Assembly (NCBI RefSeq): GCF_014356525.2
Contig: NC_052514.1
Location: 3,178,046-3,242,045, forward strand
DNA length: 64,000 nucleotides
Reading direction: 5' to 3'
Source: Nilaparvata lugens
Lineage: Eukaryota > Arthropoda > Insecta > Hemiptera > Delphacidae
Shown here: positions 54,376-63,757 of the stretch, in pieces
Layout of the letters: every line of letters starts with the position of its first letter
Position numbering within the stretch: the stretch's first letter is position 1
Program-made: the position numbers and the translations under genes
Notes under the pieces: model-generated
Seen by the model: the letters and a program-made list of their open reading frames with translations, nothing else
The model's database searches: none
What the model was told of the DNA's origin: nothing

Positions 54376-55341
54376 CTCTGTATCTCAAACTTCAACACTA
54401 CTGCATTACCTGGAGGTAATTGCCATCCATGTTCACATTCACAACTTTGAATTCAGAAGAACAGTCACAGTATCATGAAAGAATTGATTCAAAAAATCCT
54501 CTCCTAAATTATTCCTGTATGCAGAACTCTAAACCTTGAAAGATGAAAATATCAAAAAACCAAACCTTACCTAAATTAATCCTCACCTAAATTAATCCTG
54601 TATGCAGCGTCTATCTCTTTTCCAAAAAAATGAATTACATTGTCATTTCAAGCCTGAAATGTACATTGTATAATTACAAATATGATACAAAATTTATGTG
54701 ACTCTGTATCGAGTTTGGTATGCAGCAGTCGACTACAAGTATCAGCCCAACACTACGTGCATCCAGATCAGCCCAACACTTAACGTCATCACATTGGAGT
54801 CACACTTAACTGAAAATCATACTGAGTGCCTTAACGGACTGTTTTCCAAAATGTGCATCAATAAAATCAACCGCATCAATAGTGAAAGAAATGAACATTT
54901 TTTGATTTATTGAAATTTTATGTGAAAATTAAATGTAACAATTCATCAATTCATTTAAAAAATAATAATAATAATAAATTTTTCATTCAACATACTAAAT
55001 TTTTTTATGCAATAAAAATTAAATTTTTCTATCTATTAAATTTATGTGCAATTTCAAAAAAACTATTCTTTACATATTAAACTTTCTGTTGAGATATTTT
55101 TCTTTAAATTATAAAGCTAAATCAAAAGTAATATTGATATTCTATATTTTGAGATATTGTTTGGAAACATATAACAAACGCTATTGATGAATTTTTATAA
55201 TAATTTTCAATATTTTGGATGACATGTAATGTTTTTCTAGAAAAAATTGTTACTGTTCTCAAATTTAAATTTCAACAATTTTCATTAGGGTCAATGTAAA
55301 TTTTTTCTTTAAATTTTCAAACAGTAAAATTTTTTTATGTC
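54376..55341 (+). other. Retrotransposon 3' region after the array
   Basis: AT-rich, with a repeated 'cctaaattaatcct.' motif near 54570-54600. A 71-codon frame at 54698-54913 has some cysteines but no family resemblance. Confidence 0.45.
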
Positions 55342-55351
55342 AAGAGGGGGG
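55342..55351 (+). other. Polypurine tract
   Basis: AAGAGGGGGG lies 4 bases before the 3' LTR start TGTAATATTACA. It would prime plus-strand DNA synthesis. Confidence 0.8.
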
Positions 55352-55355
55352 TATT

Positions 55356-56150
55356 TGTAATATTACATTTTTCTTCTCACATTGGAATCGAATCTTCAAT
55401 TCGAGATCTATGGAACTTTATAGTAAATGTCAGAGTTATCAATAGACGGACAAATTTTTTGACGGAGAATTTATTATCGTAAATGTTTGTTGCATTGTTC
55501 CATAATGTCACCGAGGTAGGGTTAACAAATTATTAAATAAATCGTTTATTTGAATAGAATATATGTATAAAAATTTAAAATAACATTTTCAAATTAAAGT
55601 TTTATTGAGAACAGATGTAGAATGTGAATTCTAAATTTATAAGTTATAATTTTGTGTTGACGTGTCTGTAAAGATCGATATTGAAGAGGGCGTTGTCTTT
55701 CGTGACTGGCAACTTGTGTCTTTTTCCTGTTGGACCTTCTTCTGAAAAACATGGCTGGCTGTTGCTTGTATAATTTTGTGCTCTGAGTTATTGTCTGTTT
55801 AAATGAATTTATTAATGTTTTAGATTGAAGTTTATATAAATTTTTGTGCAAAATTCGCTATTAGTGTAGTAAAGCCAATAGCCACTGTGTTTCAACTGTA
55901 AACTAGATAAGTATTTTTTAGTTCGTAATAATTCTGAAATCATTAGGCTTGTAAGTTATTGTTCGTTTTATATTTCTGTGTTTTTGCAAAAATTTTCATC
56001 TGAAGATTATAAGTTAATTTGCTCTGAAAACTGGATTTCTCATTCATAGGCAATAGATCCATTCACAGTTTATCAAGAATCTATTTTATTGGAGCCGACA
56101 ACTTTCCTTAGGTGATAGGTGTTATATGCTATTCCAACCGTTTAAGGAAA
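55356..56150 (+). repeat. 3' LTR, probably truncated at its 3' end
   Basis: It matches the 5' LTR from TGTAATATTACA to GTTTAAGGAAA, with differences concentrated near 55820-55870. It then passes directly into GGTTGTAGCTGATAGGTTGT, a partial (14-base) plus full copy of the flanking direct repeat. No short target-site duplication is present. Confidence 0.85.
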
Positions 56151-56164
56151 GGTTGTAGCTGATA

Positions 56165-56377
56165 GGTTGTAGCTGATTGCAAATAAAACATGGATTTTAA
56201 TAACAGCTGTTCCAAAACAGCTGATTTATTATGTTTTAAATAAGAAAATATTCAAATGAAATTATTATCAGCTGAAAATTATCTTCAGAAATATTTTAGC
56301 TCACTGTTGAACAAAAAAAAAAAAAAAAAACTGTAAGTTAGGCCTACTGTAACCGCGCTGTGTTTTTTGTTTAATCT
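56165..56377 (+). repeat. 213-bp direct repeat, right copy
   Basis: A near-identical second copy of 45735-45946, preceded by 14 extra bases of the same start. After it the transposon interior continues with ATTAACCAG toward the transposase. Confidence 0.9.
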
Positions 56378-56439
56378 ATTAACCAGTTATTTGTAACCAT
56401 TCCACTTTGCTCTTGTGTTGAGTGTTAACTTTTTAAAAA

Positions 56440-57123
56440 ATGACAGGTAATCTTAGACATTATTCATACTCTGAATTAGCTGACATGCATTTAATGTATG
56501 GAGTGGGACACTACTGTAATAGTACTGAAGCAAGACGTTTGTATCAAGAGAACTTTCCTAACCGAATATGTCCAAGTTCAAGGTTTTTTGCCACTATTCA
56601 TCAACTTCTGCCTGAAACAGATTCTTTGATATCCAAAGAGCACATTTTTGCAGGCAGACCCCGATCTACTATGACTGTTGAGTTAGAAGAACAAGTTCTT
56701 AATGAAATTTATTAACATCCAGAGAAGAGCACAAGAGAATTATTGTCAGTGCAGTTTAATGTCAATCAATCTATTATTTGGAGGATACTAAAATAGCAAA
56801 AATTACATCCATACCTCCTCCAGAAAGTTCATACTCTATTGCCACGAGACTGTATTCCCCGTGCTGGTATTTGCCGATGGTTTTTAGTAAAACTTGTTTA
56901 CCCAAACTTTTTAACAACCGTTTTATTTACCGACGAGGCACACTTTACAAGAACAGCTATCGTTAATGTCCACAACCAATATATTTGGGCAGCTGAGAAT
57001 TCTCATGCCATCAATCCTAATCTTCCACAACATCAGTTTTCAGTAAACATTTGGGCAGGAATCATAGGAGATCATGTACTTCTGTTTGAGCTTCCTCCCA
57101 GGCTTAATGGCATAATCTACTAG
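56440..57123 (+). pseudogene. Broken DDE transposase of the surrounding transposon
   Basis: One frame with two in-frame stops (TAA 56713-56715, TAG 56794-56796). The N-terminus (SYSELADMHLMYGVGHYCN ... EARRLYQENFPNR) resembles the DUF4817 helix-turn-helix domain found in insect transposons. The second half has a DDE-type core: first Asp in FTDEAHFTRTAIVNVHN, then WAAENSH and FSVNIWAGIIGDHVL with a second Asp. It ends at LNGIIY before the third acidic residue, so the C-terminal part is missing as well. It would have cut and joined the TIR ends. Now inactive. Confidence 0.85.
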
Positions 57124-57189
57124 TCTTTTGGTATAAGTTTAATGTCATTTAGATATGCTACTTTCATATAAAAAAAAAAACTTTTCATA

Positions 57190-57754
57190 AAAAACCGAAT
57201 ATTTTATTTGCAATCAGCTACAACCTATGAGTTATTAGTTCTCTCCTCATAAAACAACAAAATTGTTATGGTGTAATGTACTAAATAAGAATACATTTTA
57301 TTCAACTTTTATTTGAATTTAGTTTACACAGCTTACATAATTCTTTTCAGAATCAAATTCTCTACAATTTTTATTTCTTAAAATTATTTGTTTACTGGTC
57401 ATTAAAGAAAGTTATTGGGCATCAAACGTAGAAGTCTGTGTTTTTCTACTTAAATTTTTTGCATATTTCAACTTTTTTCTCAAAAACTACTCACACTACA
57501 GCTTCCAGACTAGTTTTATTCAATTTTTCAGATATTTTTCCATATGAATTCAGCATAAGTTTTTCAAAAACTAGTCCCCAAACAATTCAGCATCGGTGTA
57601 TTTCACCAGAGGAACTGAATTCCGGGCGAAATCTTTTACCCTGTATAGCTCGCTAATGAAGCGTTTATGGATATATGTTTATATGAACTTTTTTCTTATT
57701 TTTACCTCTACTATCACCTATTAAAATATTTTACCATAATTATGAATCACCCTG
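57190..57754 (+). repeat. Right TIR of the DNA transposon
   Basis: An uninterrupted copy of about 565 bases, from ATTTTATTTGCAATCAGCTA to GAATCACCCTG. It is the reference against which the insertion in the left TIR can be seen. The 72-codon frame here, and its mirror at 43669-43887, is TIR sequence. Confidence 0.85.
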
Positions 57755-57829
57755 TATATCAGCTCTATTAACTAGCATGAGTCTCCCTCCCTGAGAAACT
57801 AACAGGGGGTCCACCCCATCCTTGAGAAA

Positions 57830-59312
57830 ATTTACTTTTCGCCACACTTGGATGTAATGAGCTGGTTTACGTGCGTCATATGGAGGCCGAAAGTGATTGT
57901 TTTCCGACCAGGCCGGTAAAACTTTACGGCCCTAGGGCTGTAAAATGACCTTGAATAACAGCTGATCGTGTCCGATCTCACAAAAATCATAGAGATAATC
58001 TCATAACGACTCTAATAATCTATATAATTATGTATCGTGAATCGCGGTATCATGTCTTTAATATATTTTATGAATTACTGTTTCATAATTTAATATTTAT
58101 TATTGTGTTTTTGATATCAAACAATAGAATACGATGATATCTCCATAGCCTCAACAATATAATGTTGGCTGCATTGTCCATTGTCAGAAAGGTAAGTATC
58201 GCAAGTCTTTAAAAGTGAAGAATCGAATTTGAAATCAAAGTACAATAATTGTATCAATATTTAAAAGTGAGGTAGAGTAATAATTGTTTCTTTTTTATTA
58301 TCGAATTCCACTTCTTAATGCAATACAATCAACAATAATAATAGGAAAATACAGCAGAGATCTAAAGTTTAAGGTAAGCCTACTGGTGAAACTCAGCCTT
58401 GACTGAAAAATTCCTAGTAATTTTTCCGTAATTCATTATTAAAACTTTTAGATAATTTTTCTTTAATATCAAACCATATAGAGAAAACATTAGGCCCACT
58501 CAAGATTGAATCTTCGAATGTTTTCTCTATGATTTAACTATTTTCAGAGCAATATTTTGTTGTGAAAATGCCGGCAAACCGGCTTCAAGTTTGCCGCTAT
58601 AGGCCTACACTATATTATAGTAGCCTACATACGTTACTTGACTTACAGGCCTCTTCTATCATCAATACGCAATGGCCGAGAGCGTAAAGGCGTAATACAT
58701 CAGAACCTCAAAGCTCAGAGAATTACAAACATTGATCTGGGTTCGAACCTCGGTCAGTGACATTTTTTTTTGTCGATGAATTTCGACTTTTATTAGCTAT
58801 TTTTTATATTAGTTACCGTAATTTAAATTTCAATCAATTTTTTTAGATATATTTTGAGACAAAACTGTGAAATATGCAATTATATTAATTTTTTAATCAC
58901 ATTATTTCAAAATAGTAATGAAAATTCTATTCATCCATCTATCCATGAGATATTGCACCAGGCGCAAAGCGCGAGCTATAAAAATTCAAACAATTATTCG
59001 AAATATTAATAGTATAAAAATATTGTCACTATTGTAAATTATTAATTAGTAATATTGAAATTAATTGACAGTGAAAGTTGTCATAACCAAGATTCAAACT
59101 ATCAAAATAGGCTGTTTGAATTTTATTTATTTTTTAATTTCTTAGATATTGGGAAGTTTTTTTTTGGTGTGGCGAAAAATAGCGTTCGCACCATGGGCAA
59201 AAATGTATTTCCGGCTCTCAATCTTTTCTAGTCCTCGGCCTACGGCCTCGGACTTAAAACCGATTTCGAGCCGGAAATATCTCATTTTCGGCCCTAGGTG
59301 CGAAATATACTA
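57830..59312 (+). mobile_element. Modular repeat, copy B (interior type 2)
   Basis: Reverse-complement counterpart of copy A (37737-39305), about 1.5 kb, with the same ends, the inner 'catagagaaaacatt..gcccactcaagattgaatcttcgaatgttttctctat' hairpin, and the tRNA-like segment. It lies in the big BMS1 intron, so A and B form a widely spaced inverted pair around the exon at 40858-41019. Confidence 0.75.
58669..58760 (+). repeat. tRNA-Leu/Ser-like segment inside copy B
   Basis: A box TGGCCGAGAGCGTAAAGGCG and B box GGTTCGAACCTCGG with an intervening long variable region. Here the B box is closer to consensus than in copy A. No acceptor-stem pairing was found. Confidence 0.6.
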
Positions 59313-59686
59313 TTGTAACCTCCTTCTCGTGCTTGAGGTAGGTGGGTAGAGCAGTTTATTCAAAAGAACACACGTCGATATTTTATTTGTAGAACAGCTG
59401 TTTTGACAACTTTTAAAAAATCCTCAAATTTCATAATACAAACAAAGGAAAATGTACTCTGAAAACAATAACAATAGTATAATAATGTAGTTTTAATAAA
59501 ATTATTTAGCCGCCAATCGGCATAATGTTATTCCCCTAGATTATCCTCGTTTAAGAATGAGGCTTATAGATCAATGAGCAAGGAAAGTTGTGTGAGTGTA
59601 CCTCACCAGATTTTTTTCTCCCTATCATTTTGATGATATACTTATTGTATGAATGACTGGAAATGTCATCTGAAATTGGCACTCAC
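59313..59686. other. BMS1 intron, partial retroposon tail
   Basis: 59610-59656 carries the 'ctccctatcattttgatgat.tacttattgtatgaat' tail. The rest is AT-rich without features. Confidence 0.5.
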
Positions 59687-59957
59687 CACTCAGCTGGATC
59701 TTGTCCTCGAAAGTGGCCCTGAACGCGCCCTCAGGTTTGCTCTCGGCCTTCTTGATCTGACCGCGAATGTTGGACACAGTTTTGATGCGGGCGCCCTCGA
59801 AGCGCGCCACCTCCAGGTTACTGTTGAACATGTCCTTGATGAACGCAGTTTTCTTGTAGATTTTGTAAGGCACTCCGGTCAGTTTCAGCTTTTTTGTTAT
59901 CTCTGTCGTCTGGTTTGTATCCAGCACGATTCCCGTTGCTGCTATCCGGAAGCCAGA
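59687..59957 (-). CDS. BMS1: BMS1, exon of the conserved C-terminal core
   Basis: Bounded by acceptor TTTTTTTGCAG and donor G|GTGAGT. It encodes [20 protein letters not shown], the [20 protein letters not shown] segment, [20 protein letters not shown] and [20 protein letters not shown]. This run, from FRIAATG through [35 protein letters not shown] to GAFRA.FEDK, is the signature of the BMS1/TSR1 C-terminal domain and closer to BMS1. The protein is a nucleolar GTPase needed for 18S rRNA processing and 40S assembly. It enters in phase 0 from 61504 and leaves in phase 1, so the next exon must start with two bases of a codon. Confidence 0.93.
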
Positions 59958-60006
59958 CTGCAAAAAAATGATACAATATTAAAATTATGTTTATTTATAA
60001 GGATAT

Positions 60007-60333
60007 CTATTTATTAAAACATTCAGAATTTAACAAATTTCAGAACAGTGCCACAGGTTCAAGCTCAAAACTGTCCCAATTCTAATTTATACTGGAGACA
60101 GACTGCAGATAAATTAATAGAATTCAAAGCCAAACTTTAAACAGTTTGAACGCACGTAAAAAGTTTATTCATCTATTTATTAAAACATTCAGAATTTAAC
60201 AAATTTCAGAACAGTGCCACAGGTTCAAGCTCAAAACTGTCCCAATTCTAATGTATACTGGAGACAGACTGCAGATAAATCAATAGAGTTCAAAGCCAAA
60301 CTTTAAACAAGTTTGAACGCACGTAAAAAGTTT
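60007..60333. repeat. Tandem duplication, 166 bp x ~2, in a BMS1 intron
   Basis: Copies start CTATTTATTAAAACATTCAG at 60007 and 60173 and share 'gtgccacaggttcaagctcaaaactgtccc' and 'gtttgaacgcacgtaaaaagttt'. Few differences are visible. Confidence 0.85.
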
Positions 60334-61082
60334 AAAAACGACAAAGTAACAAACAAATTATAGGCTATGAATCTTATTGAAAATTTCTTCCTCTTTCCAA
60401 CCATATACATGGAATTGAATTTTGACTGATAGTTTTCCAGTTATTGAAGTTTATTTTTAAAAAAATATCGAAACATCGATAGGCCTATATCTTGAAAACT
60501 AAGGGCACGATATTCAACTTAACAGGACATTTTTTGCTGCTAATTTCATGTAGAATCTATTGTTACAGAATACATACAGAATGAAGAGTATCAATCGAAA
60601 CAATGCATTTTACATGACGCAAAGACTCAAGTGTACCAAGATCACATCACGTGACTGCGCCATCTTGTTAGAAATTAAAATCCTGGTCTTTTGATTGGCT
60701 CGCGGCAGTGAACGAGATCAATTGACCCGGATCATAAGTGATTCGAACCTCTCATCTTACTATTACAATGCTGAACTTTCTTTCAAGTTAGCGGATTTTT
60801 GCCGACTTTCTATTCTGTGCTATTTGTCTTCGGCTGTTCCTTTCGTGGGACACTCTTCTGTATATATTACTAGCAGGTAACCCGTGCTCCGCTAGGATCT
60901 AATTGAAAACTTGACCTACTGAAATCCTGAAGAATTTAAACAGACCTATAACCATCCTCAGTAAATTGAGAATCTATATGCAAAATTTCAAGTTAATCAG
61001 TCCAGTAGTTCAGATGTGATGATGAGTCATTCGTGATTTTCCTATCCCTTGTGTGTATAAGCAATTTTATTTCCTTTATTAT
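60334..61082 (+). repeat. BMS1 intron: long-TIR element fragment and dispersed repeat
   Basis: 60340-60560 is a fragment of the element at 23491-24311. 60700-61082 is the 'gatcaattgacccggatcat' repeat, also at 9595-9930, and contains 'gcaggtaacccgtgctccgc'. Confidence 0.6.
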
Positions 61083-61485
61083 ACTAGTAGTTCTGTGAAC
61101 AGTGGACCTCACGCAGTATACTCATCCACAAGTACCTGATTGAAACTATAGACCTTATGGAAATACAGCAATAGCCTGGCTTCTCCACACATCTGTGTAA
61201 TCACTTGTCAGCTGATTTATGATGAATAATTATATAGTCTGATTTTTACTCTAATATTGGCGTATGAGGGAGGCTCCTTTTTCCTTTTATATTATCCTTG
61301 AAATGCAAAATTTCCAAAAACCTTGTATATACGTCGACGCGCAATTAAAAAAGGAACATACCTGTCAAATTTCATGAAAATCTATTACCGCGCTTCGCCG
61401 TAAATGCGCAACATATAAACATTCAAACATTAAGAGAAATGCCAAACCGTCGACTTGAATCTTAGACCTCACTTTGCTCGGTCAA
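61083..61485 (+). repeat. 420-bp dispersed repeat, full-length copy in a BMS1 intron
   Basis: From CTAGTAGTTCTGTGAACAGT to CACTTTGCTCGGTCAA. It ends about 20 bases from the splice donor of the exon at 61504-61612. Confidence 0.8.
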
Positions 61486-61503
61486 TTATGGATTATTATT
61501 TAC

Positions 61504-61612
61504 CTGTCTAGCAGCTACATCCTGAACAGCCAGTAGACCAGTTCCTGACCTTGTGATTGGTCCCCAGAAATGCGCCATACAAGCTATGTGTTGGGGTGTA
61601 TACTTCAGCATT
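61504..61612 (-). CDS. BMS1: BMS1, coding exon
   Basis: A 109-nt exon between acceptor TTATTCTCAG and donor CAG|GTAAAT. Its first base completes a split arginine codon from the exon at 62415-62545. It then encodes [20 protein letters not shown] and [37 protein letters not shown] is a hallmark block of BMS1. It joins in phase 0 to SGFRIAATG in the exon at 59687-59957. Confidence 0.93.
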
Positions 61613-62247
61613 CTGAGAATAACAAAAATTATAATATTATAATTAATCATGATTTAATTAAGTTTGTAGAGAGAATATTGATGTTCTGGAACTTTTTTTA
61701 TAGTTGAAGAGACTTGAGATATTGTAAGATAAAATGGATTTTTTGACAATTTCTCAAGTCTTTTTAATCATGATTTATTTATTCATACAATTACAAATTT
61801 AATGTAATAATTATGAGCAGGAGAGAAGAGCAAGTTCTATAAGGAACTCCTCACCCAAACTTTGAAAAATAGTTAAATTTTGCAAAATATGTTTTGGAAC
61901 ATTCGAAATAGAATTTTTTAGTAGTTCAAAAAATCTATAGTGAGGTCCACGATATAATGGCAATGGAGAAAGATAGGAGAACAACGTTGCCGATCCTCTG
62001 TCTTGACAATGCCTTCTATAGACGGTAGCAGATACAGGTTTTGAGGTAATATTAACCGTTCATTCGGCGTTTTGCCGTAAATGGGCAACATTCAAACATA
62101 TAAACATAAAGAGAAATGCAAAACCGTCGACTTGAATCTTAGACCTCACTTCGCTCTGTCAATAAATCTGTGGTTTTTGACAATTTCTTAGCCTTTTTAT
62201 TTAATATGAATAATTACCACACTATCAACTTCTCAACTACACAAAAA
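61613..62247. repeat. BMS1 intron filled with repeat fragments
   Basis: Fragments in order: palindromic-MITE arm (about 61690-61760), TTTA-ended retroposon tail (about 61770-61880), CTATAGTGAGG-family MITE piece (61936-62045), 420-bp repeat end (62060-62162) and another palindromic-MITE arm (62168-62247). Confidence 0.65.
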
Positions 62248-62373
62248 GTCACTGTATGTAAGGATCCGCAGTGTCTTCTTTTGAAGAAGCAGGATGTCAT
62301 TGGCATGCGGAGAATGGCCCCAGATAAGAACTCCATACTGCACATGACTGCCAAACACCGCATGATACATCAT
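62248..62373 (-). pseudogene. Non-LTR retrotransposon RT fragment
   Basis: The minus strand encodes MMYHAVFGSHVQYGVLIWG, then HSPHANDILLLQKKTLRIL. This matches the end of the reverse-transcriptase thumb of Jockey/RTE-like elements (Y..LF.SHL.YGI..WG....... LQK...R.L). Only about 42 residues remain, truncated at both ends. It is the only LINE coding sequence recognised in the window. Confidence 0.7.
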
Positions 62374-62414
62374 TAAATTAGTAAAAATACGAATAAAATA
62401 TGTAAAATACATAC

Positions 62415-62545
62415 CGATGCCTCATATTATCCTCCAGTTTTGCATAGACGGCAATTGTTTGGAACCTTCTCCAACCCAATGATAGAATAAGTGGGTCATT
62501 GGTTTTCAGAATTCTCTCGAACCAACGGTGTTTTTTCACTCTGGC
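62415..62545 (-). CDS. BMS1: BMS1, most upstream exon in the window
   Basis: Acceptor TTGTGTTAACAG and donor CG|GTATGT. It encodes [40 protein letters not shown] and MRH plus two bases. KKHRW...ILK..DPLI.S.GWRRFQT is the conserved block just before LKYTP in BMS1, and the split codon joins cleanly to the exon at 61612. Further upstream exons (GTPase domain, N-terminus) would lie beyond 64000. A partial, frameshifted copy of this exon is present at 63110-63194. Confidence 0.93.
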
Positions 62546-63757
62546 CTGTTAACACAAGAATAGAAAAGATTAGGTTTTATTCCTTCAAGTATATACATTA
62601 TACAATCAAAAATGTCACAAAATCTTTAATGTACAAAAATTAAAACATTTATTAAAAACAGGCTGATGAAGCTCCTCTTCAGGAGTGAAATACATTCCTC
62701 AATACTCCAAGAAAAGTAAGTGTTTTTCAAATAATTACTTTTTCCTCCACCTACTGTCTAAAGTACTTACTTTACTCCCTGAAATATATTACCAAAGTGT
62801 CACTTTTTCGCTCTAGGTAGTAAAAAACAGAAAAACTCACATTGTAATAGGTTAGAAGGTCTAAGCTCAGATGAGAAAGCGTAATAGAGGTGTATGTCAT
62901 TGAGTCAACTAAATTCAATACCACAACAAGAAATTTGATCAACTCATGAAATATATGTTTGTATGATAATTATTATATTCTTAATATTAGTAGACGATAA
63001 AAATTTATACAATTTTTAAAATATTTTATTCTATTCAAAATACCAGCCAACAAATATTTTTGATCTGCAATTCAAATCTGAAACGCGTTATCTGGAGTCA
63101 GCCATTTTTGGAACCTTCTCCAACCCAATGATAGAATAAGTGGGTCATTGGTTTTCAGAATTCTCTCGAACCAACGGTGTTTTTCACTCTGGCCTGTTAA
63201 CACAAGAATAGAAAAGATTAGGTTTTATTCCTTCAAGTATATACATTATACAATCAAAAATGTCACAAAATCTTTAATGTACAAAAATTAAAACATTTAT
63301 TAAAAACAGGCTGATGAAGCTCCTCTTCAGGAGTGAAATACATTCCTCAATACTCCAAGAAAAGTAAGTGTTTTTCAAATAATTACTTTTTCCTCCACCT
63401 ACTGTCTAAAGTACTTACTTTACTCCCTGAAATATATTACCAAAGTGTCACTTTTTCGCTCTAGGTAGTAAAAAACAGAAAAACTCACATTGTAATAGGT
63501 TAGAAGGTCTAAGCTCAGATGAGAAAGCGTAATAGAGGTGTATGTCATTGAGTCAACTAAATTCAATACCACAACAAGAAATTTGATCAACTCATGAAAT
63601 ATATGTTTGTATGATAATTATTATATTCTTAATATTAGTAGACGATAAAAATTTATACAATTTTTAAAATATTTTATTCTATTCAAAATACCAGCCAACA
63701 AATATTTTTGATCTGCAATTCAAATCTGAAACGCGTTATCTGGAGTCAGCCATTTTT
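62461..63757. repeat. ~649-bp tandem duplication including part of a BMS1 exon
   Basis: Copy 1 is 62461-63109 and copy 2 is 63110-63757, nearly identical. The junction and both outer ends share TTTGG, a 5-base microhomology. The unit holds the first about 85 bases of the exon at 62415-62545, its acceptor, intron sequence, a LINE-tail-like stretch and most of an inverted copy of the element at 43950-44688. Confidence 0.9.
63110..63194 (-). pseudogene. Truncated, frameshifted duplicate of a BMS1 exon
   Basis: It carries the same acceptor (TTGTGTTAACAG) and opening as the exon at 62415-62545, but one A is missing in the AAAAAA run that encodes KK. The frame is lost within six codons, and the last 46 bases and the donor are absent. 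As it lies upstream of the true exon on the minus strand, its acceptor is a decoy for splicing. Confidence 0.85.

Larger units (their letters stand above)
45947..56150 (+). mobile_element. Ty3/gypsy-type LTR retrotransposon
   Basis: Direct LTRs (45947-about 46772 and 55356-56150), a primer-binding site, gag, then pol in the order protease, reverse transcriptase, RNase H, integrase, and a polypurine tract. That pol order defines Ty3/gypsy. The LTRs differ at several per cent of sites by eye, so the insertion is not recent, yet gag and most of pol remain open. The integrase has one frameshift. There are about 3.2 kb between pol and the 3' LTR without a recognisable env. It is inserted in sense orientation in the DNA transposon and antisense to BMS1. 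Confidence 0.92.
43571..57754 (+). mobile_element. Tc1/mariner-like DNA transposon with ~560-bp TIRs, carrying nested insertions
   Basis: The ends CAGGGTGATTCATAATTATG and its inverse lie beside TA on both sides (43569-43570, 57755-57756), the Tc1/mariner target site. The right TIR runs about 57190-57754. The left TIR is 43571-43938 plus about 45582-45765, interrupted by a composite insertion of about 1.64 kb. Further in, an LTR retrotransposon (45947-56150) has inserted, and the degraded transposase follows at 56440-57123. Without insertions the element would be roughly 2.5 kb. It sits in a BMS1 intron. Confidence 0.8.

Noticed and set aside
54698..54913. env-like or accessory retrotransposon gene
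   Set aside because: 71 codons, no signal peptide or membrane segment, no recognisable motif.
56440..56715. Stand-alone 91-codon host gene
   Set aside because: Same frame as the downstream DDE domain with a stop between them, all inside paired TIRs: a decayed transposase.
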